This document shows positions 1-7,500 of a stretch of 10,062 bases of DNA, one piece after another. Position numbers and translations under genes: made by a program. How positions within the stretch are numbered: position 1 is the first letter of the stretch; each line of letters opens with the position of its first letter. The stretch lies in assembly GCA_946479335.1 (NCBI GenBank), contig CAMLFP010000198.1, positions 1 through 10,062 on the forward strand. The letters run 5' to 3'. The stretch is from an uncultured Archangium sp. Its GTDB lineage: Bacteria; Myxococcota; Myxococcia; Myxococcales; Myxococcaceae. The notes below the pieces were generated by a model, which saw nothing but the letters and a program-made list of their open reading frames with translations, was not told the DNA's origin and made no database searches.

Positions 1-1146
1 CTGGCCGCGCGGCGTGACGAAGGTGAACTTCTCGGCGCGCGAGGTCCCCTCGGGGATCTCCACCATCTCCAGCATGCGGCGCGCGGTGAGCTCGGGGTCG
101 TCGCTGCACGTGGCGACATGGCGCGCGATGTCTTCGAGGGTCCACCGGAAGAGGTCTGCCGCGGTAACGCCAAAGAAGTGCGTCATCATGCGGTTGGCGT
201 ACACGCAGCGCCGCGACGCGTCTGCGACGATCACCCCCTCGGGGAGCCCGTCGAAGATCACCAGCAACTGGTTCAGCTCGCGCGCCAATGCATCGGTCGC
301 GCGCTGACGGTCGGCCTCCCGCTGCCGCTCGGCGCCGACGTCGCGGTGCAACACCACCCACGCGTCGTCGCCACGCCAGCGCAGCGGCATCAGCGTCGAC
401 TCCACCAGCACCTCGTTGCCCTCGCTGATGCGCACTGTGCTCTCGAGCCGCCGTGGCGTGCTGCGCTCGGTCTGCGAGCCCGGCACGATGAACTGCCCCG
501 CCGACTGGCCGACCAACCCACCCGGGCCGACGCGCAGCACCTTCTCCGCCGCGGCGTTGGCGAACACCACCTCACCGCCGCGGTGCACCGTGACCGGCGC
601 CGGGAGCGCGGCGAACAGCGTGTGCAGTTGCTCCGTCTCGCGCTCGGCGAGGAGGCGATGCCGGCGGTGCTCGAGCTGCTCCATCACCAGACTGCCGAGC
701 TCGGCGAGCAGCTCGCGCTGCGTGTCGGTCAGCTGCCGCGGCCGGGTGTCGATGACACACAGTGCACCGAGCGCGTGCCCCTCGGCGGTGCGCAGCGGCG
801 CCCCCGCATAGAAGCGGATGTTGGGGTCGCCGGTGACCAGCGGGTTGTCATGGAAGCGCGGGTCGGCGTGCGCGTCGCCCACCACCATCGGCCGCGGCTC
901 GATGATCGCGTGCCCGCAGAAGGAATCGGCGCGGCTCGTCTCGCCCCGGGCGATCCCGACCGACGACTTGAACCACTGGCGCTCGCTGTCGATGAAGGTG
1001 ATCAGCGCCATCGGCACGTCGAACAAGCGCGCGGCGAGGCGCGTGAAGCGGTCGAACTCGGCCTCCGCGGGCGTGTCGAGCACCGCGTACCCCCGCAGGG
1101 CCTCGAGCCGCTCCCGCTCATCGGCGGGGGTCGGAGGAGTCTGCAT
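1..1146 (-). CDS. GAF-PAS-PAS sensory protein, C-terminus beyond the window
   Basis: My own minus-strand translation from ATG at 1146 stays open for 382 codons to the left edge, so the C-terminus is missing. Residues about 10-162 form a GAF domain of the common bacterial type: YAVLDTPAEAEFD near the start, then RQWFKSSVGI, SFCGHAI and FYAGAPLRTAEGHALGALCV. A helical linker leads into a first PAS-like domain (about 170-285; LFAALPAPVTV, then VVFANAAAEKVL). A second follows from about 288 (LLVIFDGLPEGVIVAD, then CVYANRMMTHFFGVT). There is no signal peptide or membrane segment, so it is probably cytoplasmic. ATG 1146 is the first start after an in-frame TGA at 1195-1197, and a GGAGGAG lies 12 nt upstream. 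Proteins with this layout usually end in a histidine kinase, diguanylate cyclase or sigma-54 activator module; which one cannot be seen. It lies about 130 nt downstream of the envelope operon on the same strand, so it may be cotranscribed or independent. Confidence 0.9.
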   Translation of the reverse strand, partial: MQTPPTPADERERLEALRGYAVLDTPAEAEFDRFTRLAARLFDVPMALITFIDSERQWFKSSVGIARGETSRADSFCGHAIIEPRPMVVGDAHADPRFHDNPLVTGDPNIRFYAGAPLRTAEGHALGALCVIDTRPRQLTDTQRELLAELGSLVMEQLEHRRHRLLAERETEQLHTLFAALPAPVTVHRGGEVVFANAAAEKVLRVGPGGLVGQSAGQFIVPGSQTERSTPRRLESTVRISEGNEVLVESTLMPLRWRGDDAWVVLHRDVGAERQREADRQRATDALARELNQLLVIFDGLPEGVIVADASRRCVYANRMMTHFFGVTAADLFRWTLEDIARHVATCSDDPELTARRMLEMVEIPEGTSRAEKFTFVTPRGQ

Positions 1147-1274
1147 TGCGCGAGTCTGCTCCTCCCCGGCGGCCCCGTCGCGTGAGAACGCCCGTCAGCT
1201 CAGCTTCCGCTCGGTGTCACTCATCGGGAACGGTGAGCTCGGCGTGGAGCCCGTGAGCACACTCGGCCAAATGC
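1147..1274. other. Spacer between the envelope operon and the GAF-PAS gene
   Basis: About 130 nt without a supported gene. I looked on the minus strand for a GC hairpin followed by a T run and found only short stems around 1230-1255, with no T tract, so there is no convincing intrinsic terminator. I also found no convincing sigma-70 or sigma-54 promoter. The only clear signal is the Shine-Dalgarno sequence next to the GAF-PAS start. Rho-dependent termination or readthrough into the sensor gene are both possible. Confidence 0.5.
1159..1165 (-). promoter_or_regulatory. Ribosome binding site of the GAF-PAS gene
   Basis: The minus strand reads GGAGGAG here, a near-perfect anti-16S match, 12 nt before ATG 1146. 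The spacing is longer than the usual 5-9 nt. No other start codon in this frame lies between the site and the upstream in-frame stop, so it supports ATG 1146. Confidence 0.6.
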
Positions 1275-1442
1275 TCAGGGGCCCGACGACGCGCGACACG
1301 TCGGCGGGAGCCGGCATCGCCCTGCGCATGGGTTCTCGACGCACAGGCCCGTCTCCGCGTCGCACTCCGTGCGTGACCGTGTCATTGAGCAGCAACCCGG
1401 AGTGGCAGGCGCCAACACCAGCGCCCACCACCACGGCTTCAC
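1275..1442 (-). CDS. Possible small Cys-rich exported peptide (55 aa)
   Basis: A GTG at 1442 overlaps the TGA of the upstream TPR gene as GTGA, the same junction type used elsewhere in this operon, and opens a 55-codon frame ending in TGA at 1275-1277. The N-terminus has one Lys followed by a hydrophobic stretch (MKPWWWALVLAPATPGCC), like a signal peptide ending in two Cys. The lipobox would be poor because Pro is at -2. The second half contains TECDAETGLCVENPCAGRC, with seven Cys in the whole peptide. This resembles Cys-rich disulfide modules common in secreted myxobacterial proteins, and could be a short lipoprotein or the frameshifted remnant of a longer one. No good Shine-Dalgarno is visible. 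A competing frame from GTG 1434 to TGA 1195 (79 codons) has no recognisable protein character. I do not know a function. Confidence 0.35.
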   Translation of the reverse strand: MKPWWWALVLAPATPGCCSMTRSRTECDAETGLCVENPCAGRCRLPPTCRASSGP

Positions 1443-3379
1443 TTGCCGCCGGCGAGGCGCTTGAGCGCGCCGTTGGCTTCGGCGTGGCCCGCCGCGGCGG
1501 CGGCCTCGTAGCTCTTCTTCGCGAGGTCCTTCTTGCCGTCGTTCTCGTAGAGCTCGCCCAACGAGAAGTGCGCGGCGGCGAAGTTGGGGTCGACGCCCAG
1601 CGCGGCCTTGAAGCTGTCTTCAGCGCGCTGCTTCTTGCCCTGCGCGTAGAGACACATGCCCAGGTAGTGCAGCGCCAGCACCTCGCGCGGCTCCGCGGTG
1701 AGGATGTCTGTCATCGTCGCCACGCAGCGGTCCGCGTTCGTCGGGTCACCGCGGAAGAGCAGGAACGCGTACTCCGCGCGCGCGTCGTAGAGCAGCGGGT
1801 TGGAGTTCGCGACCTTCTCCAGCGGCTCCAGCGCCTCGTTGGGCCGGCCCATGCGCGACTTGAGGATGCCGAGCCTCGCCAGCGCCTGCACGTCGTTCTC
1901 GTCGGCCTTGAGCACCTCCTTGAGCGCGCCCTCCGCGTCGGCGTAGCGGCCCATGGACAGCCACAGATCGATGAGCCCCATGCGGGCGTCGCGGTTGTCG
2001 GGCTCGTCTTTCAGCACCTCGCGGAACAGCGGCTCCGCGCTCTTCGCCACGTGCTTCTTCGCCCACGCGTTGGCGAGGTCGAGCTTCGCGTCGGTGGTGG
2101 GCTCGAGCGCCAGCCGCTGGGTGAACTGCTCGATGGCGCCGTCGAAGTCAGCGCGCGCCTCGAGGGCGTCGCCGAGCGCCTCCCGGGCCGAGGGGTCCTT
2201 CGGCATCTTCTCGACGGCGGTCTTCAGCGTCGCGACCGCGTCATCGACCTTGCCCATCGAGAGGTACGTCAACGCCAGCCCGCGGTACGCGTCGGAGTGC
2301 CGGCGCGTGTCGTTCAGCTTGCGCAACTGCGAGAAGGCGCTGGCCTTCGCGTCCTCCTCCTCCACCGTGGAGATCGCCTTCTTGAAAGCCTCCAGCGCGC
2401 GGTCCTTCTTGCCCTGCTTGAGGTACAGGCCGCCGAGCTGCACGTACGGGCCGTCGCTGCCGGGCTCCAGCTTCAGCGCGCGCTCGAACATCTTCGTGGC
2501 CTGCCCTTCTTGATTCAGGCGCATGTAGCTCATGCCGCTGTTGAACCAGGCCTCGGCGAAGTTGGGGTCGGCCAGCGTGGCCTTCTTGAACCATTCGAGG
2601 CCCTTCTTCGTCTCGCCGCGCGCGTCAGCCGCGACGCCCAGGTTGTTGAGGGCCTGCGCGTGGCGCGGGTTGATGGCCAGCGTGCGCTGGAACTCGGTCA
2701 CCGCCTGCGTGACGTTGCCCTCGCGCATCAAGATGACGCCGAGGTTGTAGTGGGCCTCCGCGTCGGCCAGCGTCTCCTTGTTGACCGACGCGAGCATCTC
2801 CTTGGCCTCGCCGTAGAGCCCCTTCTCTGCCAGCGCCTTGCCGAGGTTCACCTTCGCCTGCGTGAGGTCGGGGGTGATGGCCAGCGCGCGCTTGTAGGTG
2901 GCGATGGCGTCGTCGAGGTGGCGGCCCGCCTGCTGCGCCTCGCCGAGGTTGAAGAGGAGCTGCGCGTCTTGCGGTGAGAGCTCGGTGGCCTTCTTGAAGT
3001 GCTCGATGGCGCCGGAGATGTCCAACGTGGTGCGCGCCAACAACCCGCGCTCCGCGCGCAGCGACGCGTCGTCGGGCACGGAGACGATGGCCTCGTCGAG
3101 CAGCGACTTCGCCTTGTCGATGCTGCCCGCGCCCCGGTAGGCGCGCGCGAGGAGCAGCTTGCCGTCGACCGACTCCGGGTCGGCCTTCACCAGCTGCTCG
3201 AGCGGCTTGATGGCCTTCTGCGGCTGGCCGAGCGAGAGGTGCGCGAGGCCGAGGCGATAGAGGGCCTCGGTGTCACCGGGCGCGTTCTCCACGGTGGCCG
3301 ACTCGACCTCCACGGTGCGCTTGAGCGCCGCCGGGTCGACGGGCTGCTGACTGAGGAGCAGGACGAGGAGCGCTTTCAT
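1439..3379 (-). CDS. Large TPR-repeat protein, probably periplasmic (GltE/AglT-like by position)
   Basis: The 646-aa product is almost entirely tetratricopeptide repeats: about 17 consecutive 33-35-residue units from residue 35 to the C-terminus. Good examples are AEAHYNLGVILMREGNVTQA and AQALNNLGVAADARGETKKG. Such superhelical scaffolds bind partner proteins. The N-terminus MKALLVLLLSQQP is a very short hydrophobic leader with no lipobox Cys. I infer export with cleavage near S|Q, but this is uncertain. ATG 3379 is fixed by an in-frame TGA two codons upstream and by GGAG 6 nt before the start. The gene follows the coiled-coil lipoprotein gene after a 3-nt gap. In M. xanthus a TPR protein, GltE (AglT), accompanies GltD (AgmU), and this gene holds a comparable place. 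GltE is described as a TPR lipoprotein, however, and this product has no lipidation Cys, so orthology is only a suggestion. Confidence 0.85.
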   Translation of the reverse strand: MKALLVLLLSQQPVDPAALKRTVEVESATVENAPGDTEALYRLGLAHLSLGQPQKAIKPLEQLVKADPESVDGKLLLARAYRGAGSIDKAKSLLDEAIVSVPDDASLRAERGLLARTTLDISGAIEHFKKATELSPQDAQLLFNLGEAQQAGRHLDDAIATYKRALAITPDLTQAKVNLGKALAEKGLYGEAKEMLASVNKETLADAEAHYNLGVILMREGNVTQAVTEFQRTLAINPRHAQALNNLGVAADARGETKKGLEWFKKATLADPNFAEAWFNSGMSYMRLNQEGQATKMFERALKLEPGSDGPYVQLGGLYLKQGKKDRALEAFKKAISTVEEEDAKASAFSQLRKLNDTRRHSDAYRGLALTYLSMGKVDDAVATLKTAVEKMPKDPSAREALGDALEARADFDGAIEQFTQRLALEPTTDAKLDLANAWAKKHVAKSAEPLFREVLKDEPDNRDARMGLIDLWLSMGRYADAEGALKEVLKADENDVQALARLGILKSRMGRPNEALEPLEKVANSNPLLYDARAEYAFLLFRGDPTNADRCVATMTDILTAEPREVLALHYLGMCLYAQGKKQRAEDSFKAALGVDPNFAAAHFSLGELYENDGKKDLAKKSYEAAAAAGHAEANGALKRLAGGK

Positions 3380-3382
3380 CGT

Positions 3383-4009
3383 TCACTCCACGAAGGGGCT
3401 GGCGCGGGCGTCGAAGGTCTTCTTGGCGAGGGCGGCGCGGGCCTTGTCCCACTCCTCGCGCATCGCCTCGGCCTCCTTGCCCTCTTCCTTCGACTTGTCC
3501 TTGAGGCGCGCGTAGTCGTCTTCACAGCCCTTGAGCTGCTTGTCGAAGTCGGCGGGGTCGAGCTTCTCGCTGCCCTCGAGCTTCGCCTTCCGCGCGGCGC
3601 CGAGGCGCGCGACCTCGTACCGGGCCTCCGCGCAGACCAGGCCCTTCTCGGCGAGATCCTGCTCGCGCACGTTCACGCGCTGCCGCGCACGGAGCCACTC
3701 GACGCGCTTGTCGGCCTCCACCACCGCCAACTTCGCGACCTCCTTGGCGTTCGCGTCGGCGGCGTTCCCCACCTCGTCATCGGCGTCAGACGAGCGGTCC
3801 TTCGCGCGGCGGATGAGGTCGGTGGTGCGGCTCACCTCCGACTGCGCCTCGTCGAGGCGGTCGACGGCGAGCGCGAGATCATTCTCGGCCTCGAGGAGCT
3901 CGATCTTCGCCTCGTAGGGCAGCTGCTCGAGCACGTTGAGCGGCACGTGGCGAATGCCACAGCCACTGCCGAGAATCAGAAGCACCAGGAAGCCAGACGT
4001 TCGGGTCAT
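3383..4009 (-). CDS. Coiled-coil lipoprotein (208 aa), unknown function
   Basis: The N-terminus MTRTSGFLVLLILGSGCG is a lipoprotein signal peptide with lipobox GSG|C at Cys17, so the mature protein should be lipid-anchored with Gly at +2. Most of residues 30-200 is charged and Ala/Glu/Lys/Arg-rich with heptad-like spacing and no membrane segment, indicating a long alpha-helical coiled coil. A conserved-looking start (VPLNVLEQLPYEAKIELLEA) follows the anchor. Two further Cys (in LVCAEAR and LKGCEDD) could form a disulfide. ATG 4009 overlaps the stop of the preceding lipoprotein gene as ATGA. A coiled-coil lipoprotein next to TPR proteins and a beta-barrel could act as a spacer or tether in a periplasmic complex. 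I do not recognise the family with certainty. DUF4398-type coiled-coil lipoproteins are one candidate comparison. Confidence 0.85.
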   Translation of the reverse strand: MTRTSGFLVLLILGSGCGIRHVPLNVLEQLPYEAKIELLEAENDLALAVDRLDEAQSEVSRTTDLIRRAKDRSSDADDEVGNAADANAKEVAKLAVVEADKRVEWLRARQRVNVREQDLAEKGLVCAEARYEVARLGAARKAKLEGSEKLDPADFDKQLKGCEDDYARLKDKSKEEGKEAEAMREEWDKARAALAKKTFDARASPFVE

Positions 4010-4548
4010 GGTTGCACACGCGCGGTGAAGGCCTTCGAGAAGCAGGTGCGGCCGCTGGCCGTCTCCACGCCGGTCACGAAGGTGATGTGAAAACTACCGG
4101 TGACGAGCTCGCCCTCGGTGAGGGCCCTGTCGAACTTCAGCTCGCCGATGTCGATCTCGGGGAAGACGTTGCGCGGGTCGTTGGTGACGTTGCGCTGCGC
4201 GACGCCGCGCTGGTTGCCGCTGTCATCCAACGCGGTGAGGTCGAGCACGATGGGCCCCTGCGGCGCGTCTTGCCCGGCGAAGCGGTACGCGACGCGAAAC
4301 GGGTACTCCTCCGACACGCCCGCCGTGCCGCCGTCGGTCGCGTCGCCCAGCGGCTTGATGCGCACGAAGAGCAACGCGATGTCTTCGGGCGCCTTCAAGA
4401 TGCGCGCCTCGTCGTACCCGAGGTCCATCACCTGGGTGAGGCTGCCCTCCAGGTGGAACTTCGCCGGAGGGTTCTTCGGGTCGCCGCACGCGGACGCGCC
4501 CAACGCGACGCCAGCGAGCAACAGCGCGCGTGACAGCGACACCGTCAC
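4006..4548 (-). CDS. Envelope lipoprotein, beta-rich (180 aa), unknown function
   Basis: From GTG 4548 the product begins MTVSLSRALLLAGVALGASAC, an n-region with Arg, a hydrophobic core and lipobox ASA|C at Cys21, followed by GDPKNPP. The mature domain of about 160 residues has alternating polar and hydrophobic stretches (FHLEGSLTQVMDLGYDEARI, FRVAYRFAG, SFHITFVTGVETASGRT), suggesting a beta-sandwich; no transmembrane helix follows. I chose GTG 4548 because it overlaps the upstream stop as GTGA and has GGAGG 8 nt before it. The upstream in-frame GTG at 4563 overlaps that GGAGG and would add only five residues. Its position directly after the GltD-like gene and before another lipoprotein suggests an outer-membrane accessory part of the same assembly. 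I have an impression of similar lipoproteins in other myxobacterial motility-type clusters but cannot give a name. Confidence 0.85.
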   Translation of the reverse strand: MTVSLSRALLLAGVALGASACGDPKNPPAKFHLEGSLTQVMDLGYDEARILKAPEDIALLFVRIKPLGDATDGGTAGVSEEYPFRVAYRFAGQDAPQGPIVLDLTALDDSGNQRGVAQRNVTNDPRNVFPEIDIGELKFDRALTEGELVTGSFHITFVTGVETASGRTCFSKAFTARVQP

Positions 4549-7500
4549 TTGCACGACCTCCACTCACCGTCGACCTCGGCGCCGTTGAGGGCCGCCTGGT
4601 CTTTCACCACGCCCAGCTCGCGCTTCGCGCCGTCGACGTCGAGGTAGCGACACAGCAGCGCCGCGAGGTTGCCACGCGCCTTGTCGAAGGTCGGGTCGGC
4701 CTCCAGCGCGCGGCCATATTCGGCGCGCGCCGCCGCCGCGTCACCGCTCAACAGCAGCGCGTAGCCCAGCGCGGAGTGCGCCGACGCACGCGCGTCGTCG
4801 ATCTCGATGGCCCGGTTCAGGTTGAGGATGGCGTTGTTCACCTGACCGGCGCCCAGGTAGGCGAGGCCCAGCGCTTCGAAGTCGGCGGCGCCCTGCGACG
4901 TCTCCGCCTTCTTCTGGAGCTCCTCGACGTTGACCGCGCGCTCGGCCGGCGGCCCCTTCAGCGGCGACTGCGCCTCGTCGACGCGCTTGCGGCAACCGAT
5001 GGCCGCGGGCGTGAAGACCTCCAAAGTCTCCGCGCGGCTGACGCAGGTGGCGTACGCGTTCTCGGCGTTCGCCTTCAGCGGGTCGACCTGCGCCTTCACC
5101 GCCGCGCGGAACTGCTCGATCTCCGCAGGCTTCAGGCCGGCCGGCACCGGCGTGGCCTCGACCGCGTCGGCGATGTTCGCCAGCCCGTTGCCGATGCGCC
5201 ACAGCGACGCCACGGCCCACTCGGCGCTGCCCATCGACGCGGCCTGCTGGAAGACGCCCTGCATCTGCTGCAGCGCGGCCACCTTCTCCTCCACCTTGTC
5301 GGCGGGGAGCGCCTTGAACTGCCGGTAGAGGATGTCGCCGACGTACCAGAGGCCCTTGGCGGCATCGTCACCCGTGCCGTTGGGCGAGTTGGTGACGGTG
5401 GTCATCATCGCCACCAGCGGCTCGATGCGCTCGTTGGGGTTCGCCGCCGCGACCTCCGCCACGATGCCCGCGGCGGTGGCGTTGGTCTTGTCCAACTTCA
5501 GCGCCTGCTCCGCAGTGGAGCGCGCCTTCGCGGGCTCCTTCATCTTCATCTGCGTCTGCGCCATCAGCACCAGCACCTCTGCCTTGCGCGGGCCGGCCTG
5601 CTCGAGCGTCGACTCCAGCACCTTGATGGCGCCCGGGTAGTCGCCCATCGCCGTGCGCAGGCGCGCCGACGAGAGCAGCGAGTCGAGCCCGGTGGCGTCG
5701 CCCGCGAACTGGCGGCCCATCTGCTCGAACCACTGCGCGGCGTCCTGGAAGCGGCCCGCTTCGGCCGCGTGACGCCCGAGGGTGATCATCACGTCGGAGA
5801 GGAACTGCGACTTCGCGTACTCCTTCACGAAGCGCTCGCCGATCTCCCGCTCCTTGCGCAGGTCGCGCTTGTCACGCGCCGCCGCGAACGCGCCGTACAG
5901 CGCCTTCTCGCCGATCTCCTGCCCCTTGTTCTCGTCGGCCACCTTGAGCAGACCGGTGATGACGTCGCCCGTCTCTTCAGACGACTTGAGCGCGAGCTCG
6001 CCCAGCGCGTCGCTCTTGCTCTGCGTGAGGATCTTCTGCACGTCGGCCTTGAAGGGCGCCGGCAGGTTCGACGCGAGGAAGGCCTTGCCGTACTCCTCGA
6101 TGCCCTTGAAGTCGTTGATCTGGCGCAGCGAGTCGAACGCCAGGTTGCCCGCCACCGGCGCGTCCTTGTGGTCGGGGTGGCTGAGGGCGAACTCCTTGAA
6201 GAGCTCGGCCGACTTCTTGTACTCGCCGTCTTCGTAGGTGGCGCGCGCGATGTTGAACTTCACCTCCAGCGCGTGCGGGCTGGTGGCGTAGCGGGCGATG
6301 TACTGCGCGCCCAGCAGCTTGAGCGCCTGGCGCGCGTCGGCCACCTCGAACGCGTTGAGGCGCTCGACGTCACCGGGCTTGAGCGCCGAGTAGTGCGAGA
6401 GCAGCGCGCCGTAGAGCGCCTCCTCGTGCGTCTTCATCTCGCCGCCGATGGTGCGCGTGCCCGCGGAGGCCACGCTCGCAGCGGCCGCCAGTTTGGAGTT
6501 CTTCGCCGCGTCCTTCACGGCGGCGTCCTTCGCGGCGGCCTCTTCCTTCGTCTCCTTCGCGCCAGCCCTGGTGGAGTCGAGGTACTTCGCGAGCTCCTCG
6601 AACTGGCGCGCGGCCTCCGGGTAGCGGCGCGCGGCGAACAGCGCGTCGGCGCGGTTCTGCATCATCACCGTCGCGTACTGCTTCGGGCGGAAGAGGCTCA
6701 GGTACACCTCGTAGGCCGCCGCGGCGTCGCCGTAGAGCGCCTTGTCTTCCTTCTTCTGCGCCGCGACGTGGATGGTGGTCGACAGGTCGCGCGCCATCTC
6801 CTCGAGCTCGGTGAGGATCTTCTTGCGGTTGGGCTCGTCGAGCGCCGGGTCGGTCTTGTTCTGCACCGCCGCGCGCACCAGGTAGCCGACGTCTTCGGCC
6901 TTCGGCAGCACCTTGCCCTTGCTGGCCTTGAGCGAGTCGTAGAGCTTCTCCACGCGCTCCACCTCCAGCTCGGGGTCGGGCTGGATCTCGAGCAGCTTGC
7001 GCAGCGCGGGGATGGCCCACTCGTACTGAGACTTCACGAAGTAGCGGTTGCCGAGCTTGTCGAGCGCCAGCGAGAACGTCGCGCGCGAGTCAGAGAGCTT
7101 CTCGAAGTACTGCAGAGCCCCCTTCGGCGGGCGCGCCTCGGTGTACGAGTACACGAGGTCGAGCAGCGCCTCGCGCTTCACCGACAGCGCCTTCTGCACG
7201 TCGACGCCCGGCAACGGCGCCGAGGCAGCGGCGGCCTCGAAGTACGTGACGGCGTCGTTGAAGTTCGCCTGGTTCACGCGGATCCACCCCATCTTGTAGC
7301 GGGCGAGGTCGTGCACCGGAGACGGCGGCGCGTCGAGGATGGCGCGGTAGTGCGCCTCGGCCTGCTTGAGGTCGGCCTTGTCGAACCAGTAGTCACCGAG
7401 GATCTGCTCGGAGTCGAGGCGCAGCGGCGAGCTCGGGTACTTCGCGATGAGGTCGGCCTGCGTCTTGAGCATCGCGTCGAAGTCGCCCATCTCGCGCTGC

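Noticed and set aside
118..1185. A 355-codon plus-strand frame at the left end
   Set aside because: The opposite strand encodes a clear GAF-PAS-PAS protein, while this frame is His/Arg/Pro-rich with no recognisable motif.
1201..1275. Sigma-54-like TGGC...TGC and short GAGC/GCTC hairpins in the spacer before the sensor gene
   Set aside because: The GG to GC spacing is 8 rather than 10 nt, and the stems are short without a T run, so neither a sigma-54 promoter nor an intrinsic terminator is supported.
1195..1434. A 79-codon minus-strand frame from GTG 1434 just after the TPR gene
   Set aside because: It has no signal peptide, no recognisable motif and weak coding character, and it competes with the frame from GTG 1442 that has protein-like Cys spacing and a coupled start.
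818..2977. A 719-codon plus-strand frame opposite the sensor and the TPR gene
   Set aside because: It crosses two well-supported minus-strand genes and their spacer, and has the biased Arg/Leu/Val composition of an antisense shadow.
1439..3379. The repeated pattern in the TPR gene as a DNA repeat array
   Set aside because: The periodicity of about 102 nt is at protein level (34-residue TPR units) and the DNA units are too diverged to be a nucleotide repeat.
2999..4090. A 363-codon plus-strand frame opposite the coiled-coil lipoprotein and the start of the TPR gene
   Set aside because: It spans parts of three minus-strand genes and has shadow-like composition.
4549..4563. The upstream GTG at 4563 as start of the 180-aa lipoprotein
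   Set aside because: It overlaps the GGAGG itself and only adds five residues before the signal peptide; GTG 4548 has the site at 8 nt and a GTGA overlap.
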